From assembly GCA_900316985.1 (NCBI GenBank), contig ONFE01000041.1, forward strand, positions 1-62,825: 62,825 bases of DNA, read 5' to 3'. This stretch comes from an uncultured Prevotellaceae bacterium (GTDB lineage Bacteria > Bacteroidota > Bacteroidia > Bacteroidales > Bacteroidaceae). This document shows positions 52,201 to 60,458 of the stretch, in pieces. Numbering within the stretch: the first letter of the stretch is position 1; each line of letters begins with the position of its first letter. The position numbers and the translations under genes were made by a program. The notes beneath the pieces were generated by a model. The model searched no databases and had not been told where the DNA came from. It was given only the letters and a program-made list of their open reading frames with translations.

Positions 52201-52377
52201 AATGTCCGTAATAGTACCACGACTTGCATTCCCTTTCACTAAGACAGTTGCGCCGATAAGCGGATCACCACCTTCGGCCGCTACCGTACCGCTGACCTTG
52301 ATACCACCCTGAGCCCATATGAATATTGGGACCAGCAGCATCAACAAAGTCGGAACAGTTCGTTTGAAAATGTACAT
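49204..52377 (-). CDS. xusA: SusC/RagA family TonB-dependent transporter (first pair)
   Basis: The 1057-residue transporter has a signal peptide, a CarboxypepD_reg domain (GTVAAEGGDPLIGATVLVKG to about residue 100), a TonB box-like DEVVVVGYG, a plug (LVDGVEREIKSVD; LKDASATAVYGVKGANGVILITTKRG) and the barrel. It imports xylo-oligosaccharides using TonB energy. It is the first gene of the locus, which runs on the same strand to GH30 at 34490. A CAAATTTA -7 box lies 88 bases upstream. No hybrid two-component regulator is in the window. Confidence 0.96.
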   Translation of the reverse strand: MYIFKRTVPTLLMLLVPIFIWAQGGIKVSGTVAAEGGDPLIGATVLVKGNASRGTITDIDGNFQIEVPSEQSVLVFSYVGMTSKEVRVGKQRNFKVSLEEENQLDEVVVVGYGQQKKASVVGAITQTTGEVLERAAGIGSVGAALTGNLPGVATIASSGQPGEEDPRIYIRGAAAWNTDAQPLILVDGVEREIKSVDITSVATISVLKDASATAVYGVKGANGVILITTKRGVEGKARIDVGFNATLKAVSKLPRKYDSYDGYMLRNQALEHELAIGGDASWAYYRPQSFINNFRNQDYTVRPNYDANGNYLGDYSQAERYPNVDWQDEMFNKTALSYNTNLNIGGGTKFVKYFVSFDFQNEGDMTKLWDNHQGYEGGYSYNRLNVRSNLDFQITNTTMFKVNLAGSNAQQKTPRYYYGNSGEFFQQQMWAGAYGMPPNVFPVQFSDYSWGYYPLVSNVANSPQNVALSGYELKTITRVYTDFALEQKLDFITKGLVARGTISWDNQFNEGSRGIDQAGGGHETMRKYMLPEDGVPRPEKQIFDATGFDFYEKVDWRTAPGSVSSTNRATEMSLQLYWGRQLGDHNVSLMGNWKRRMYAGNAELENRREDWVFRTTYDFKSRYFAEFNGAYNGSQKFSPDNRFAFFCSGAIGWMVSEEKFMKPLKDKKILDMFKIRGSYGEIGDDNAGARWAYLTQWSVLNKVNMTLTAGQSPYQGYKESIVAAPDLRWATVRKMNIGFDYGFLGGMFTGSFDWFRDKRYDIFVSGNNRSVPSYYGAATTPDINKGEIMNNGFEFELRFNKVLKNGMRFWANANYTYAHNEIKLKDDPALLPSYRRAQGYSQGQYTSFIDNGFIGTYDELYSTPKREMDDNQVLIGDHYIVDFNADGVVDETYDQAPFGYTGNPEHTYNATIGWEWKGFSMFAQLYGVTGVTRDVGLTSFNNKLLTVFDNGTWWNPIDADGEVVVPRYTTQVSYNNGTQYLYDGSYIRLKNVEVAYTWTKGWIKKLGFSSLKIYVNGNNLFLITKMPDDRESNYGWSGGGGAYPTVRRYNFGIKLNI

Positions 52378-52704
52378 ACTACCAATTGTTATTTTTTAGG
52401 TTTTCAATTATAGGTCTTTAATTATGTTTTGAAATTATGGTCTCAAAAAGGGTCCATTTCGGATGCAAATTTACGATATATCTTTTATATTATCAAGATT
52501 TTTAGTTTTTATTTCTTTACGGAACGTCACATTTATTTTGTTACGTTTTGCTTTCTTTACCTTTGCACGCATTTTTTTAACATATCCGATAAATAGCGGT
52601 GTTTTCGACCTAAAAAACATGTGTAAAAATACAATTATCTCACTTTTTTTGCCGATAAATCCGCAGTTTTTATCCCCCATCCTTAATCTTTAATCTTTAA
52701 TCCT
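52378..52704. other. Intergenic leader of the xus locus
   Basis: This 327-base A/T-rich gap contains a -7 box for xusA, a T-rich stretch with no gene, and heptamers at 52683-52717 that run into the end of the recombinase gene. I see no clear operator. Confidence 0.7.
52466..52473 (-). promoter_or_regulatory. Probable promoter of the xus locus
   Basis: CAAATTTA (-7) lies 88 bases before the xusA ATG. The -33 element at about 52493 is CAAG rather than CAAA, which would suit a regulated promoter. Confidence 0.5.
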
Positions 52705-52717
52705 TCATCTTTCATCT
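52683..52717. repeat. Degenerate heptamer array (TTAATCT / TTCATCT)x5 overlapping a gene end
   Basis: TTAATCT TTAATCT TTAATCC TTCATCT TTCATCT. The recombinase stop codon (52705-52707) lies inside it, so the last few residues (KDER) are encoded by the array. Confidence 0.85.
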
Positions 52718-53619
52718 TTGATGTTCCTCGGATGATGTAGAAGAATCTCCTCACGGAGGGTGGTCGTATCAATATGGGTATAGATTTCTGTGGTGCCGAT
52801 GGACTCATGACCCAGCATCGCCTGAATGGCACGGAGGTCAGCACCACCTTCCAGCAGAGCCGTAGCAAAGGAATGGCGGAGGGTATGGGGAGAGATGGTT
52901 TTCTGAATGCCAGCCTCACGCGCGTACTGCTTTATCATAATAAGGATCATCGTACGGGTGAGATGACTGCCGCGGCGGTTCAGAAACACATAATCCTCTT
53001 CGCCGGGTTTAATGGTCATATGGCGACGAACGGCAAACCACAAATTCAGTTCCTTAATGGCTTTCGGGGAAATAGGCACCAGCCGTTCCTTGCGACCCTT
53101 GCCAAAGACACGGATAAAACCCTCGTCGAGATAGAGGTTACTCAACGGAAGGTTCACCAGTTCCGACACGCGCAAGCCGCAAGAGAAAAGCACTTCGATG
53201 ATAGCACGGTTGCGATGCCCCTCCCATTTAGAGACGTCGATGGCGGCTTCCAACTGGTCCACTTCGGCTGTAGAAAGGAATTCCGGCAGGTGTTCTCCCT
53301 GCTTAGGAGACTCCAGCAGTTCAGCGGGATCCTGCTCTATCCACCCGTCAAGGTTCAAAAAACGGTAAAACGAACGGACGCCACAGAGGATACGGGCCTG
53401 TGAAGACGGGGCGATGCCGAGGTCGTGAAGCGAAGCAGAGAAATGCTCCAGGTCTTCCAGCTTCACTTCCAGCGGGTCTATCCCCTCCCCTTTCAGGTAG
53501 AGCAACAGCTTCTGCACATCCCGCAGATAGGCATCCAGCGTGTTAGGCGTGAATCCCTTCTGCAGTTTCAAGTAGCGCTGATACTGCCGTAAAGCGTCTT
53601 TCCGTTCTTTCTTCTCCAT
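52705..53619 (-). CDS. xerD: Site-specific tyrosine recombinase XerD-type
   Basis: A 304-residue recombinase of XerC/XerD length, with an N-terminal SAM-like core-binding domain and a C-terminal catalytic domain. Catalytic residues are Arg150 (CGLRVSEL), Lys in the GKGRKERLVP hairpin, His245 and Arg248 (HTLRHSFA), His271 (LGHESI) and Tyr280 (TEIYTH). It resolves chromosome dimers at dif. Length and lack of linked element genes argue for the housekeeping enzyme rather than an integrase. It has its own -7 box at 53630. Confidence 0.92.
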   Translation of the reverse strand: MEKKERKDALRQYQRYLKLQKGFTPNTLDAYLRDVQKLLLYLKGEGIDPLEVKLEDLEHFSASLHDLGIAPSSQARILCGVRSFYRFLNLDGWIEQDPAELLESPKQGEHLPEFLSTAEVDQLEAAIDVSKWEGHRNRAIIEVLFSCGLRVSELVNLPLSNLYLDEGFIRVFGKGRKERLVPISPKAIKELNLWFAVRRHMTIKPGEEDYVFLNRRGSHLTRTMILIMIKQYAREAGIQKTISPHTLRHSFATALLEGGADLRAIQAMLGHESIGTTEIYTHIDTTTLREEILLHHPRNIKDER

Positions 53620-53629
53620 ATCTTGATGG

Positions 53630-53637
53630 CAAAGATA
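53630..53637 (-). promoter_or_regulatory. -7 box for the Xer recombinase gene
   Basis: CAAAGATA lies 11 bases before the ATG, giving a very short leader. Confidence 0.5.
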
Positions 53638-53640
53638 AAG

Positions 53641-53676
53641 AAAAAAACGGAAATCCCCGATGGAATGACCGTTTTT
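53641..53676 (-). terminator. Terminator of the esterase gene
   Basis: AAAAAACGG / CCGTTTTTT arms with an 18-base loop, 38 bases after the esterase stop. Confidence 0.7.
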
Positions 53677-53713
53677 TTATAATAAGAGCTAATGTTAACG
53701 CTGGGACGGGTCT

Positions 53714-54613
53714 TTATTTCTTCAGCAGCGGGAGCATAGCCTCGGCATAACGCTTACCCAACTCACGATAGCCGGCGGCTGTGAAATGGAGATGATCGAA
53801 AGCACAGGGCAAACCGGCAGAAGATACCACATGAGCCGTGGGTATCACTTCGGGCAACGTCTGGATAATGGGATTCATCCCTGCACAACTGCCTTTCACA
53901 TCTTCATTGACCACCTCACCGGCAATCAGAGGAACATCCTCAGCCTTCAGATTGAGGTCGCTAAGCAGACGCTCATACACCTTCTTCACCTTCAAAGGCC
54001 AGTCCTGCTGACCCGTGTTCGACTCTCCCTGATGGAGCAGAATGCCGCGTATAACGCCCTGCTCCTGGGCCTTCTTAGCCATTTCCACCAGACGGCCATA
54101 GGGATCGTTGTCGTATTCACGGGCCATATTCTTCAGCCAGTCGGGACTGGTGGCGATATAATTGGCACAAGAATCTGCGTCAAAAAGCTCTATCTTGCAA
54201 CCACCCACGGCCACATTGATGACACCTATGCGTTGGTTTTCAGGCAGACTGTCACAGAGCGTACGTCCGAAATAATCGGCAGGTGTCAGTCCTGTCGTCA
54301 CGCGTACCAATGGAGGAACCGCCTGATACCATTCCCCTTTCTTACGGGTAGGGAGTTTCAGGGTGTCGGGACGCTGATTCCAGGGATTAGGTTTCACCAT
54401 AGAAGGATCAAAATCCACGGCAGCCATCGTCAGGAAACGGGCGGGGACACCGACGAAATCCTGTGCCTGAGGACGCGCATTACCCTCCATATTCGACTGC
54501 CCGAAGCAGAGGAAAATATGGAAATTGGGGTCCGGCTGTTGAGGGGCTGCTGCTTTTGCCCCTAAAGGCAAAACCAATGCCGCAGCCAAAATAGTCAAGA
54601 AATGTCTAAACAT
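53714..54613 (-). CDS. Secreted SGNH-type carbohydrate esterase, CE6-like acetyl xylan esterase
   Basis: A 299-residue protein with a signal peptide (cleaved near GAKAAA). SGNH features: block I FGQSNMEG with nucleophile Ser40, a GGCKIELF Gly block, HQGESN at residues 194-199, and FDHLHF with Asp273 and His276. This pattern fits the sialate O-acetylesterase/CE6 group. Near a xylan locus, removal of acetyl groups from xylan is the likely job; specificity was not tested. An unusually long structured leader precedes it. Confidence 0.88.
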   Translation of the reverse strand: MFRHFLTILAAALVLPLGAKAAAPQQPDPNFHIFLCFGQSNMEGNARPQAQDFVGVPARFLTMAAVDFDPSMVKPNPWNQRPDTLKLPTRKKGEWYQAVPPLVRVTTGLTPADYFGRTLCDSLPENQRIGVINVAVGGCKIELFDADSCANYIATSPDWLKNMAREYDNDPYGRLVEMAKKAQEQGVIRGILLHQGESNTGQQDWPLKVKKVYERLLSDLNLKAEDVPLIAGEVVNEDVKGSCAGMNPIIQTLPEVIPTAHVVSSAGLPCAFDHLHFTAAGYRELGKRYAEAMLPLLKK

Positions 54614-54662
54614 TGTTTTGTATGAATTTTATTTATTGTTATTGTAGAGATTCTCAGAATAA

Positions 54663-54908
54663 GGGCACGCGGGATTCACATCAGGCGTGCCCGTGGTTTT
54701 GTAACCATAATTTATCAAAACTCACCTAAGCCACTAGCCTAGGTTTTAGTGCAGGCAGCATAGGCTGCCCCAGCCGCGCCCATAAAGAGACACGACGGAT
54801 ATAAATCTATCAGCATTAATTTCGACTTTTCCACTAGTCTTTAGTTTTATAGATTTTAATAATAAGTTGTAAGCACTAACTGCTAAAACATGCAAAATGG
54901 TTATAAAT
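54663..54908 (-). ncRNA. Candidate structured RNA or riboregulatory leader
   Basis: On the minus strand, from a predicted start near 54908, the RNA can form at least three hairpins: GGCAGC CTAT GCTGCC, AAAACCTAGGC pairing with GCTTAGG..GTTTT, and GGGCACGC (14-base loop) GCGTGCCC. The last one ends 50 bases before the esterase ATG. It could be a free small RNA or a regulatory leader. I do not recognise a known class. Confidence 0.35.
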
Positions 54909-54914
54909 ATGCTG

Positions 54915-54922
54915 CAAAATTA
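54915..54922 (-). promoter_or_regulatory. -7 box for the leader RNA / esterase gene
   Basis: CAAAATTA, 302 bases before the esterase ATG. No better box is seen closer to the gene. Confidence 0.45.
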
Positions 54923-55049
54923 ACATAAATATAAAAACAGCCCCCACTCTTACGTTACATGAACTTTATTTTATGTCACGAAAGCAATTATAACGTTTTC
55001 TCGCCTATATTGAAGAGAAAAAAGAGCCATGAGAAAGGAATAAAAATTA

Positions 55050-55082
55050 ACGCCGGCACTGCATCACTGCAGCACCGGCGTC
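55050..55082 (-). terminator. Terminator behind the 50-residue gene
   Basis: ACGCCGG / CCGGCGT outer arms with an inner CTGCA/TGCAG part, followed on the minus strand by TTAATTTTTATT. Confidence 0.8.
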
Positions 55083-55147
55083 ACAAGAAAAAACTATTCG
55101 TTCTTACTTAACCTAAGATAAATATATCGATATTCTGTATCGGTATT

Positions 55148-55300
55148 TTACTCCTCTTCGTTATCATCCCAGAGATTCGGCTGAGTCGGATTGATCAAAG
55201 TTTCATCACTGTCGTTGCCCATATTACCAGTTTCGAGCACAGAGCCTATCAGTCGAACATTCACTATTTCCACAAAGGGAACAATATATTGCTTTTTCAT
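55148..55300 (-). CDS. 50-residue small protein behind the giant surface protein
   Basis: The ORF is too short for most gene callers but well formed. It starts MKKQYIVPFVEIVNVRLIG, then VLETGNMGNDSDET, and ends in an acidic WDDNEEE. The start lies 19 bases after the stop of the 1460-residue gene and a good terminator follows its own stop, so the pair is likely one transcript. The pattern (Lys-Lys-x-Tyr start, P..E...V, then a Gly/Asn/Asp-rich acidic tail) is one I associate with short Bacteroidales proteins of unknown function. It has no signal peptide. Confidence 0.7.
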   Translation of the reverse strand: MKKQYIVPFVEIVNVRLIGSVLETGNMGNDSDETLINPTQPNLWDDNEEE

Positions 55301-55319
55301 TGTTGTATTCTCCTCAATT

Positions 55320-58300
55320 TTATTTTACCATAACTTTTTTTCCATTCACAATATAAAGTCCACCCTGAGTCGGCTTGCCGCTGAGTTTCTGGCCATTCAG
55401 ATTGTAATATACTGCATCAGAGCCGCCAAATACTTTCTCGAAGGGAACCTCAATGGCTGTCTCAACGGTTTCTGCAGGATCATCGAAAGAATCGAAGATG
55501 ATGCTCATCTTGGCACCGCCGCCATCTGTTGTTCCAGTTGGTACTGTGCAATCCACGGGTAGATAGCCTTGGTTGCCACTGCTCTTCGTTCCATCCTTAA
55601 TGCGGTAGAAACCAATCTCATCAAGATAGGTCTGAGTATCATCCCCAACTTTATTCTTCTGTGAAGTCAGAGCATAGTTATAGATATTGCCACTGCCCTG
55701 TTTATTTACCACCGTACCAGCTGTAAGCAACGATACAAGCATGTTGTTGGTCATTACATTCTCTTCCTTCTGGTTTTCGATATTATCAGTACGGTTGGCA
55801 ACGTAGTCATGCATATCAGGAACGAACAGATGGAAACCATTATTCAGAATCTGCACACGACCTGGCTCTGGTATATTATTAACGATTCTCTCATCATCCA
55901 ACTTCGTGTTACGGATGATGTAGGCATTCTTAAGAGTACTTTCTATAATGGTACCATCTTCATTTACTTCTACTGCTGGCATCACTTTGGCTTTTTCTGT
56001 ATCACCTGCTTGTTTTATAACCTTAACTGGTTGCAATGTCACCGTCTTATTAGCATAGTTGGCATCCGTCACAATGTAGGTCTCGAAGGGATAACCTGTC
56101 ATTTCTGAAGTTAGAGCCGGGTCAATCACGCGGGCACGGCTCTCTGTTGCCCAACCTAACCTATTCACGGTCTTGGCATCAGTTGATACAGCAACCTTCT
56201 TCACAATCCAGCCGTTCAGGGTGAATGTCAGGTGCTCTACATTTCCTGTGGTATTCTTAACTGCAAGAATCCATTCGTTAGTTGTTGTGTTTGGCACCTT
56301 ATAGAACGCATAGTCACCATTACCCTTCACTTCGGTGGTCGTGAACACCTCAGTCTTTGCCGATTGAGAGGCAAACTGGAATCTGGTAGCAACGAAAGGA
56401 ACATCTGCATTATCAATTGTTGAGTGTGTCTTGGCATCGTCGGGGACGCTTGTGTCTCTCTTCATGCGCAGATAAACAGCACCATCAGCAGGCACATCGG
56501 GAACCACCATCTTATAGTTCCACCATGCAACACGCTTGCCAGCCTGATCAGGAACGTTTGCAAAGCGGATACCATCGCTGGTAATCTGCAAGCAGCCGTT
56601 ATAAAGTGTAGAGCTATATTCTGATGTATAACCGGTTTCACTGTCATCCTCTGAATAGAACCACAGACCACGGGTTTCAGGAATTACATTGCCACCAGCC
56701 CACAACTGGTTTCCGAATCCAATCTTATGTGGTGAGAAGATGAGGTTGTTTGTAATGGGATCCCATCCAGTATTCACTTTCATGTTTCCATATGCATCAA
56801 ACAAAGAGATATCCCATTCATATCCGTACGCATCGTTGGCTGCAGCGGCTATAGGATAGTTGTCTGCCTCTGCATCCATCTTACTGCTTGAGAAACCTTG
56901 AATGTCGGTGAAGTCCCAAGTATATGGGTACTTGTCCACCTTGTCACGATAGCCTACGGTGAAGTTACGGTCGCAGAAATCAGCAACGTATGTTATTTTC
57001 TGATCTGAAGATTTCTCATACTCATAAGTAATATCATTCATACGCAGTCTGAACATACCGATTTCGCCCACCTTTGACTTGAAGTCAATCAAGTGGTTGT
57101 ACGCACCGGTGACCTTGAAGTTATCGCCTGTGAACGATGCAGCATTCAGATTACCCGAATAGGTAAGAACTTGGTTGGTTGAATGCTGTCCCTTTCCACG
57201 GAAACGCAGTGACATCTGGCTACCCTGACCATTGGAACCCAATGCTGCACCTTTATCGTTCATGAAGAGCAGTCGGCCAGCATCACCCGTAGCCGAAGAA
57301 ACGATGTTCGTGGTGACAATGCGCTGACCCGTATAGATGCGGATGTACAGCAGTTTGCACATAGAACCAGAGTTCATAGAGAATGTCATGCGACCATATT
57401 CAGAACCAGGGTCCTTTGTCTCATCCTTGATGAAATGGTAGCAACCTTCATAGCGATTGTGCTGCCAGTTCGTACCACCGGCTTTGTACAAGTCTGTCGG
57501 ATTGATGGCTTTGCCTAAAGCATCCTTCGCTCCAGTGATGTTCAAGAAGATACCGTTGTCTCCAGTGGCTTCACCCGACTTCATGAAAATCAGCACACGG
57601 TCGCCAGGCTTCAGTCCGGGAATGGTGAACGAAGACTTCTTGCCGTCTGTTACAGGCAACAAGCCTACATAGCGGTCGGGGTCTTCATTGAATTCAATTA
57701 CTTTACCATCCTCATCTGTAGTTGTTTTGGGATTACCACTATCATCCACCAACTGCAGGGTTTTGAAATTCACAGGATTTCCCTTTTGCTCCAATGGATC
57801 ATTATTCCATGCAAGAGCGTTCTTTTCGTTATAGATGCACGAGAGGTTGGTACCCGTGTCGAACCAAAGACCTTCTGTTTCCCAAATCATGTCGGCATTG
57901 TCGCCCTCCATGTCATACACATTTGCATAATAAGGATCGTGGAAGCCACCAGCCGTACCAGTCTGGCGCTGTGAGTAAGTCCACTCACGGTCGTCTGTCT
58001 CATGGCGCATCTGCGAACTTAAATCCTCATATTGTCCGATAGACAAGATACCAGTTGTAGCAGGTCCGTTATTAAATCCAGAGTTTCCATCCCATACTTT
58101 CGAGTTACCGCTGTTGCTATCAGAGTTCCTTGGGTCAATGAAATTCCAAGTGTGTCCGTATGAACGGTTGGGGTCTGTGTACCCAGCAGGCCTATAGTCT
58201 GCATGGTAGGGGAAAGTAACTACAAACGTTGCTTCACCCACGCTCAAATTTACATCAATGATGACAGTGCCCGCATGGTCAGTACCATCAACAAACGTCG

Positions 58301-59702
58301 GCTTGCCCATTTTAAGTTTACCTTCACTAATAATGGTGGCAAAACTGGTAGGAACAATATTTCCCGTGCACCTCTTGACAGTAATTGTTCCCGTGGTTGT
58401 AGATGTTACACCCTCAACACTTGTCAGTTCAATCATTTGGCCTTGCCCATAACTGTCAACATTGTCTATCACCTTAGCGAGTTCTGCCAAACCAAAGGTG
58501 TGTGTAAAAGTGAACTTATGCAGATGGAAAGCATTGCCTCTTTCGTTATTATTGTCTTGGCAGATATAATATATCTTGTCTTTTTCTACATCAAACTCTA
58601 TATTCCCAGAAGAGTAAGTTGCCACATAGAACTGTCCACCGCCTTGTTGAGAATTTCCTGGCACCCAATTATAGTTATCTCCATTTCGAGATGGATCGTA
58701 AATAAATAAGTGTACTTGACCTTGGTATGATCCCTCTAGTTTCAAATGACCGCCTGCTGTAGGCTTAAAAGCATAGAAACTACCAGCAGAAGGCTGATAA
58801 TTGTTACTGGGATCAGTCACGAGGTCTTCAGAACCATCTGCTTTAATCATGTGAGCCGTTCCATTCTGCACCAACAGGTAGTCATTGATACTGCCAAACG
58901 ATGCAGCCAAATAGGGGACAGCGTAGTCATTCTCTTCCAAAGTTCCATCCTTTGTAAATTCGAAAGTACTCTCATTGCCATTAGTCTTGATTTCATACTG
59001 GGCAGGATTGGTTGTAATCGTAATCTTCTCAATATACGTTCCAGCGTTTACTTTAATATTGAGATCGCCTATAAAGTTAATGTCGATGGAAACTTCTTTT
59101 TCAGCACCTGCGTTGTCTAATTGGTCGCACCATGTCCGGGAGATACTTTCGTTATTAATTCGAATATTAGCTCCGCCGTCGCCAATATTAGACGATGCTG
59201 CATATGTAATTTTCACATTGTCGCCTGGCTTAAGACCAAGAACAGCAAAAAGAGAATTGCCATTACCAGTATAAAGGCCTCCTCTTTTTACATTACCTCG
59301 TTCTGCTCTAAGATAAAAGCCATAGCCATTATTATGAGTATTTCCTGTCCCATTCGTATTTATTGCAAACGCCAAACGTGAGATATCAACACTTCCTGAG
59401 TTTGAATATTTATAATTAATTACATTTCCTACCTTAGCATACGAAATTGCACTATAGTTATCGCCCATTACATATTCTGGAGTAATATATTTAGTACTGG
59501 TAGGATCTTGCTCATGGAAATAAGCACCTAAGGATGCATCGTTGAAATTAATTTCGATAACATCACCCTTCACAGCCGAAGGCGCGAGCATCATCATGGC
59601 AAACGCCATGACCATCATTCTTACAAGCATGTATTGCCTGCATTGTGAACTACACTCCTTTGTTTGGGTCTTGGGAGCAGTAAAACAAAATAGTCTTTTC
59701 AT
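55320..59702 (-). CDS. Giant secreted multidomain surface protein
   Basis: A 1460-residue exported protein of unknown function. The hydrophobic signal (MLVRMMVMAFAMMMLAPSA) lies at residues 25-43 behind a 24-residue Cys-containing extension, so the true start may be the ATG at 59630. The mature part is a series of beta-sandwich modules. Repeats include GLKPGDNVKITY / GLKPGDRVLIFM and three PYHADYRPAGY / CDRNFTVGYRDK-type linkers with YTWDF. No catalytic motif is seen. The last 30 residues (YYNLNGQKLSGKPTQGGLYI...) are a sorting-type tail. It is probably an adhesin or glycan-binding protein. Confidence 0.8.
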   Translation of the reverse strand: MKRLFCFTAPKTQTKECSSQCRQYMLVRMMVMAFAMMMLAPSAVKGDVIEINFNDASLGAYFHEQDPTSTKYITPEYVMGDNYSAISYAKVGNVINYKYSNSGSVDISRLAFAINTNGTGNTHNNGYGFYLRAERGNVKRGGLYTGNGNSLFAVLGLKPGDNVKITYAASSNIGDGGANIRINNESISRTWCDQLDNAGAEKEVSIDINFIGDLNIKVNAGTYIEKITITTNPAQYEIKTNGNESTFEFTKDGTLEENDYAVPYLAASFGSINDYLLVQNGTAHMIKADGSEDLVTDPSNNYQPSAGSFYAFKPTAGGHLKLEGSYQGQVHLFIYDPSRNGDNYNWVPGNSQQGGGQFYVATYSSGNIEFDVEKDKIYYICQDNNNERGNAFHLHKFTFTHTFGLAELAKVIDNVDSYGQGQMIELTSVEGVTSTTTGTITVKRCTGNIVPTSFATIISEGKLKMGKPTFVDGTDHAGTVIIDVNLSVGEATFVVTFPYHADYRPAGYTDPNRSYGHTWNFIDPRNSDSNSGNSKVWDGNSGFNNGPATTGILSIGQYEDLSSQMRHETDDREWTYSQRQTGTAGGFHDPYYANVYDMEGDNADMIWETEGLWFDTGTNLSCIYNEKNALAWNNDPLEQKGNPVNFKTLQLVDDSGNPKTTTDEDGKVIEFNEDPDRYVGLLPVTDGKKSSFTIPGLKPGDRVLIFMKSGEATGDNGIFLNITGAKDALGKAINPTDLYKAGGTNWQHNRYEGCYHFIKDETKDPGSEYGRMTFSMNSGSMCKLLYIRIYTGQRIVTTNIVSSATGDAGRLLFMNDKGAALGSNGQGSQMSLRFRGKGQHSTNQVLTYSGNLNAASFTGDNFKVTGAYNHLIDFKSKVGEIGMFRLRMNDITYEYEKSSDQKITYVADFCDRNFTVGYRDKVDKYPYTWDFTDIQGFSSSKMDAEADNYPIAAAANDAYGYEWDISLFDAYGNMKVNTGWDPITNNLIFSPHKIGFGNQLWAGGNVIPETRGLWFYSEDDSETGYTSEYSSTLYNGCLQITSDGIRFANVPDQAGKRVAWWNYKMVVPDVPADGAVYLRMKRDTSVPDDAKTHSTIDNADVPFVATRFQFASQSAKTEVFTTTEVKGNGDYAFYKVPNTTTNEWILAVKNTTGNVEHLTFTLNGWIVKKVAVSTDAKTVNRLGWATESRARVIDPALTSEMTGYPFETYIVTDANYANKTVTLQPVKVIKQAGDTEKAKVMPAVEVNEDGTIIESTLKNAYIIRNTKLDDERIVNNIPEPGRVQILNNGFHLFVPDMHDYVANRTDNIENQKEENVMTNNMLVSLLTAGTVVNKQGSGNIYNYALTSQKNKVGDDTQTYLDEIGFYRIKDGTKSSGNQGYLPVDCTVPTGTTDGGGAKMSIIFDSFDDPAETVETAIEVPFEKVFGGSDAVYYNLNGQKLSGKPTQGGLYIVNGKKVMVK

Positions 59703-59742
59703 TTTCTCATTTTTATTAGTTATTAAATTAAAAATTGCGCTG

Positions 59743-59750
59743 CAAAATTA
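59743..59750 (-). promoter_or_regulatory. Promoter of the giant surface protein gene
   Basis: CAAAATTA (-7) with CAAAAA at 59771 (-33) and a 20-base spacer, 41 bases before the ATG at 59702. Confidence 0.65.
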
Positions 59751-59921
59751 TAAATAATAATTCAAATATGCAAAAATTCTAAGTGATACAAACTTTATTG
59801 TTAGTTTCACACTTAAAATCAATCCAAATATGTTACGACAAATAAACAATAAGCGACAAAAATGATACGAAAAGGGATTAATAGTCTACTTTTGTAGGCA
59901 TAAAAACAAGTAATAATAACA

Positions 59922-60083
59922 ATGCAAGCACATTCCAGCGTGTTTATTACGAACATTTTCAAATGCAAAACACCTTCACTGCAAGGTGCTAATACCAACA
60001 AGACAGGGCGCTATGGTGTAAGGGAAGGTTGCGCCTTAAGCGCGTTTCAAGTTTCAGGTTTCAAGTTTCAGGTCAAAGGTTAA
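59922..60083 (+). CDS. Possible 53-residue ORF made partly of repeat DNA
   Basis: It starts MQAHSSVFITNIFKCKTPSL and ends in FQVSGFKFQVKG, the last part being encoded by the 60044 heptamer array. A TACTTTTG box at 59887 could drive it. I cannot tell whether it is a gene or a repeat that happens to be open. Confidence 0.2.
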   Translation: MQAHSSVFITNIFKCKTPSLQGANTNKTGRYGVREGCALSAFQVSGFKFQVKG

Positions 60084-60099
60084 GGGTTAAAGGTTAAAG
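60044..60099. repeat. Degenerate heptamer array x8 (GTTTCAA / GTTAAAG)
   Basis: GTTTCAA, GTTTCAG, GTTTCAA, GTTTCAG, GTCAAAG, GTTAAGG, GTTAAAG, GTTAAAG in strict 7-base phase. Confidence 0.92.
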
Positions 60100-60200
60100 A
60101 TGTTGTTTCTCCGTATACTCCAGTCACTCAGTGTGAGGGAAGGACTACAAACTAAGTTAGTTTGTTCTTCATCTGATGATGTTTTGGACGTCTATCTAAC

Positions 60201-60236
60201 GTTAACGATAACGATAACCTTAACTATAACGATGAC
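60201..60236. repeat. Hexamer array (GATAAC-type) x6
   Basis: GTTAAC GATAAC GATAAC CTTAAC TATAAC GATGAC. The same unit occurs at 19-48 in the TonB receptor gene and at 27541-27558. Confidence 0.85.
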
Positions 60237-60245
60237 GATGAAAAA

Positions 60246-60304
60246 AAACCTTCGCCGTTAAGCGTTGGGGAACAGAACGTTCCACGCCACGGTGAAGGGT
60301 TTTA
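60246..60304 (-). terminator. Long hairpin terminator of the GH10-CE1 gene
   Basis: Outer arms AACCTTCGCCGT / ACGGTGAAGGGTT and inner arms GCGTTGGGGAAC / GTTCCACGC, followed on the minus strand by eight T. Confidence 0.75.
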
Positions 60305-60311
60305 AATTTAT

Positions 60312-60458
60312 GAATTAAGAGTTTAGAATTTAGAATTGTCGCCTTCGGCGATTATGAATTATCATTTTAGAATTTACCCAAACGCATAATTCGTAATTCT
60401 GAACTGAGAATCGGCAAAGCCAAAACTCTTAATTCTTAATTCTAAACTCTCAACTCAT
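60312..60458. repeat. Inverted pair of heptamer arrays around a small hairpin
   Basis: Left array GAATTAA GAGTTTA GAATTTA GAATTGT (60312-60339) and right array AACTCTT AATTCTT AATTCTA AACTCTC AACTCAT (60424-60458) are roughly complementary. A GTCGCC TT GGCGAT-like stem follows the left one. Confidence 0.7.

Larger units (their letters stand above)
54614..55147. other. Intergenic region with a long structured leader for the esterase gene
   Basis: This 534-base gap holds the structured segment 54663-54908, a promoter box at 54915, A/T-rich sequence, and the terminator of the small gene at 55050-55082. No protein gene was found. Confidence 0.7.

Noticed and set aside
52705-53619. Xer recombinase as the integrase of a mobile element carrying the xylan locus
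   Set aside because: Length and motifs fit housekeeping XerD, and no attachment repeats or other element genes flank the locus.
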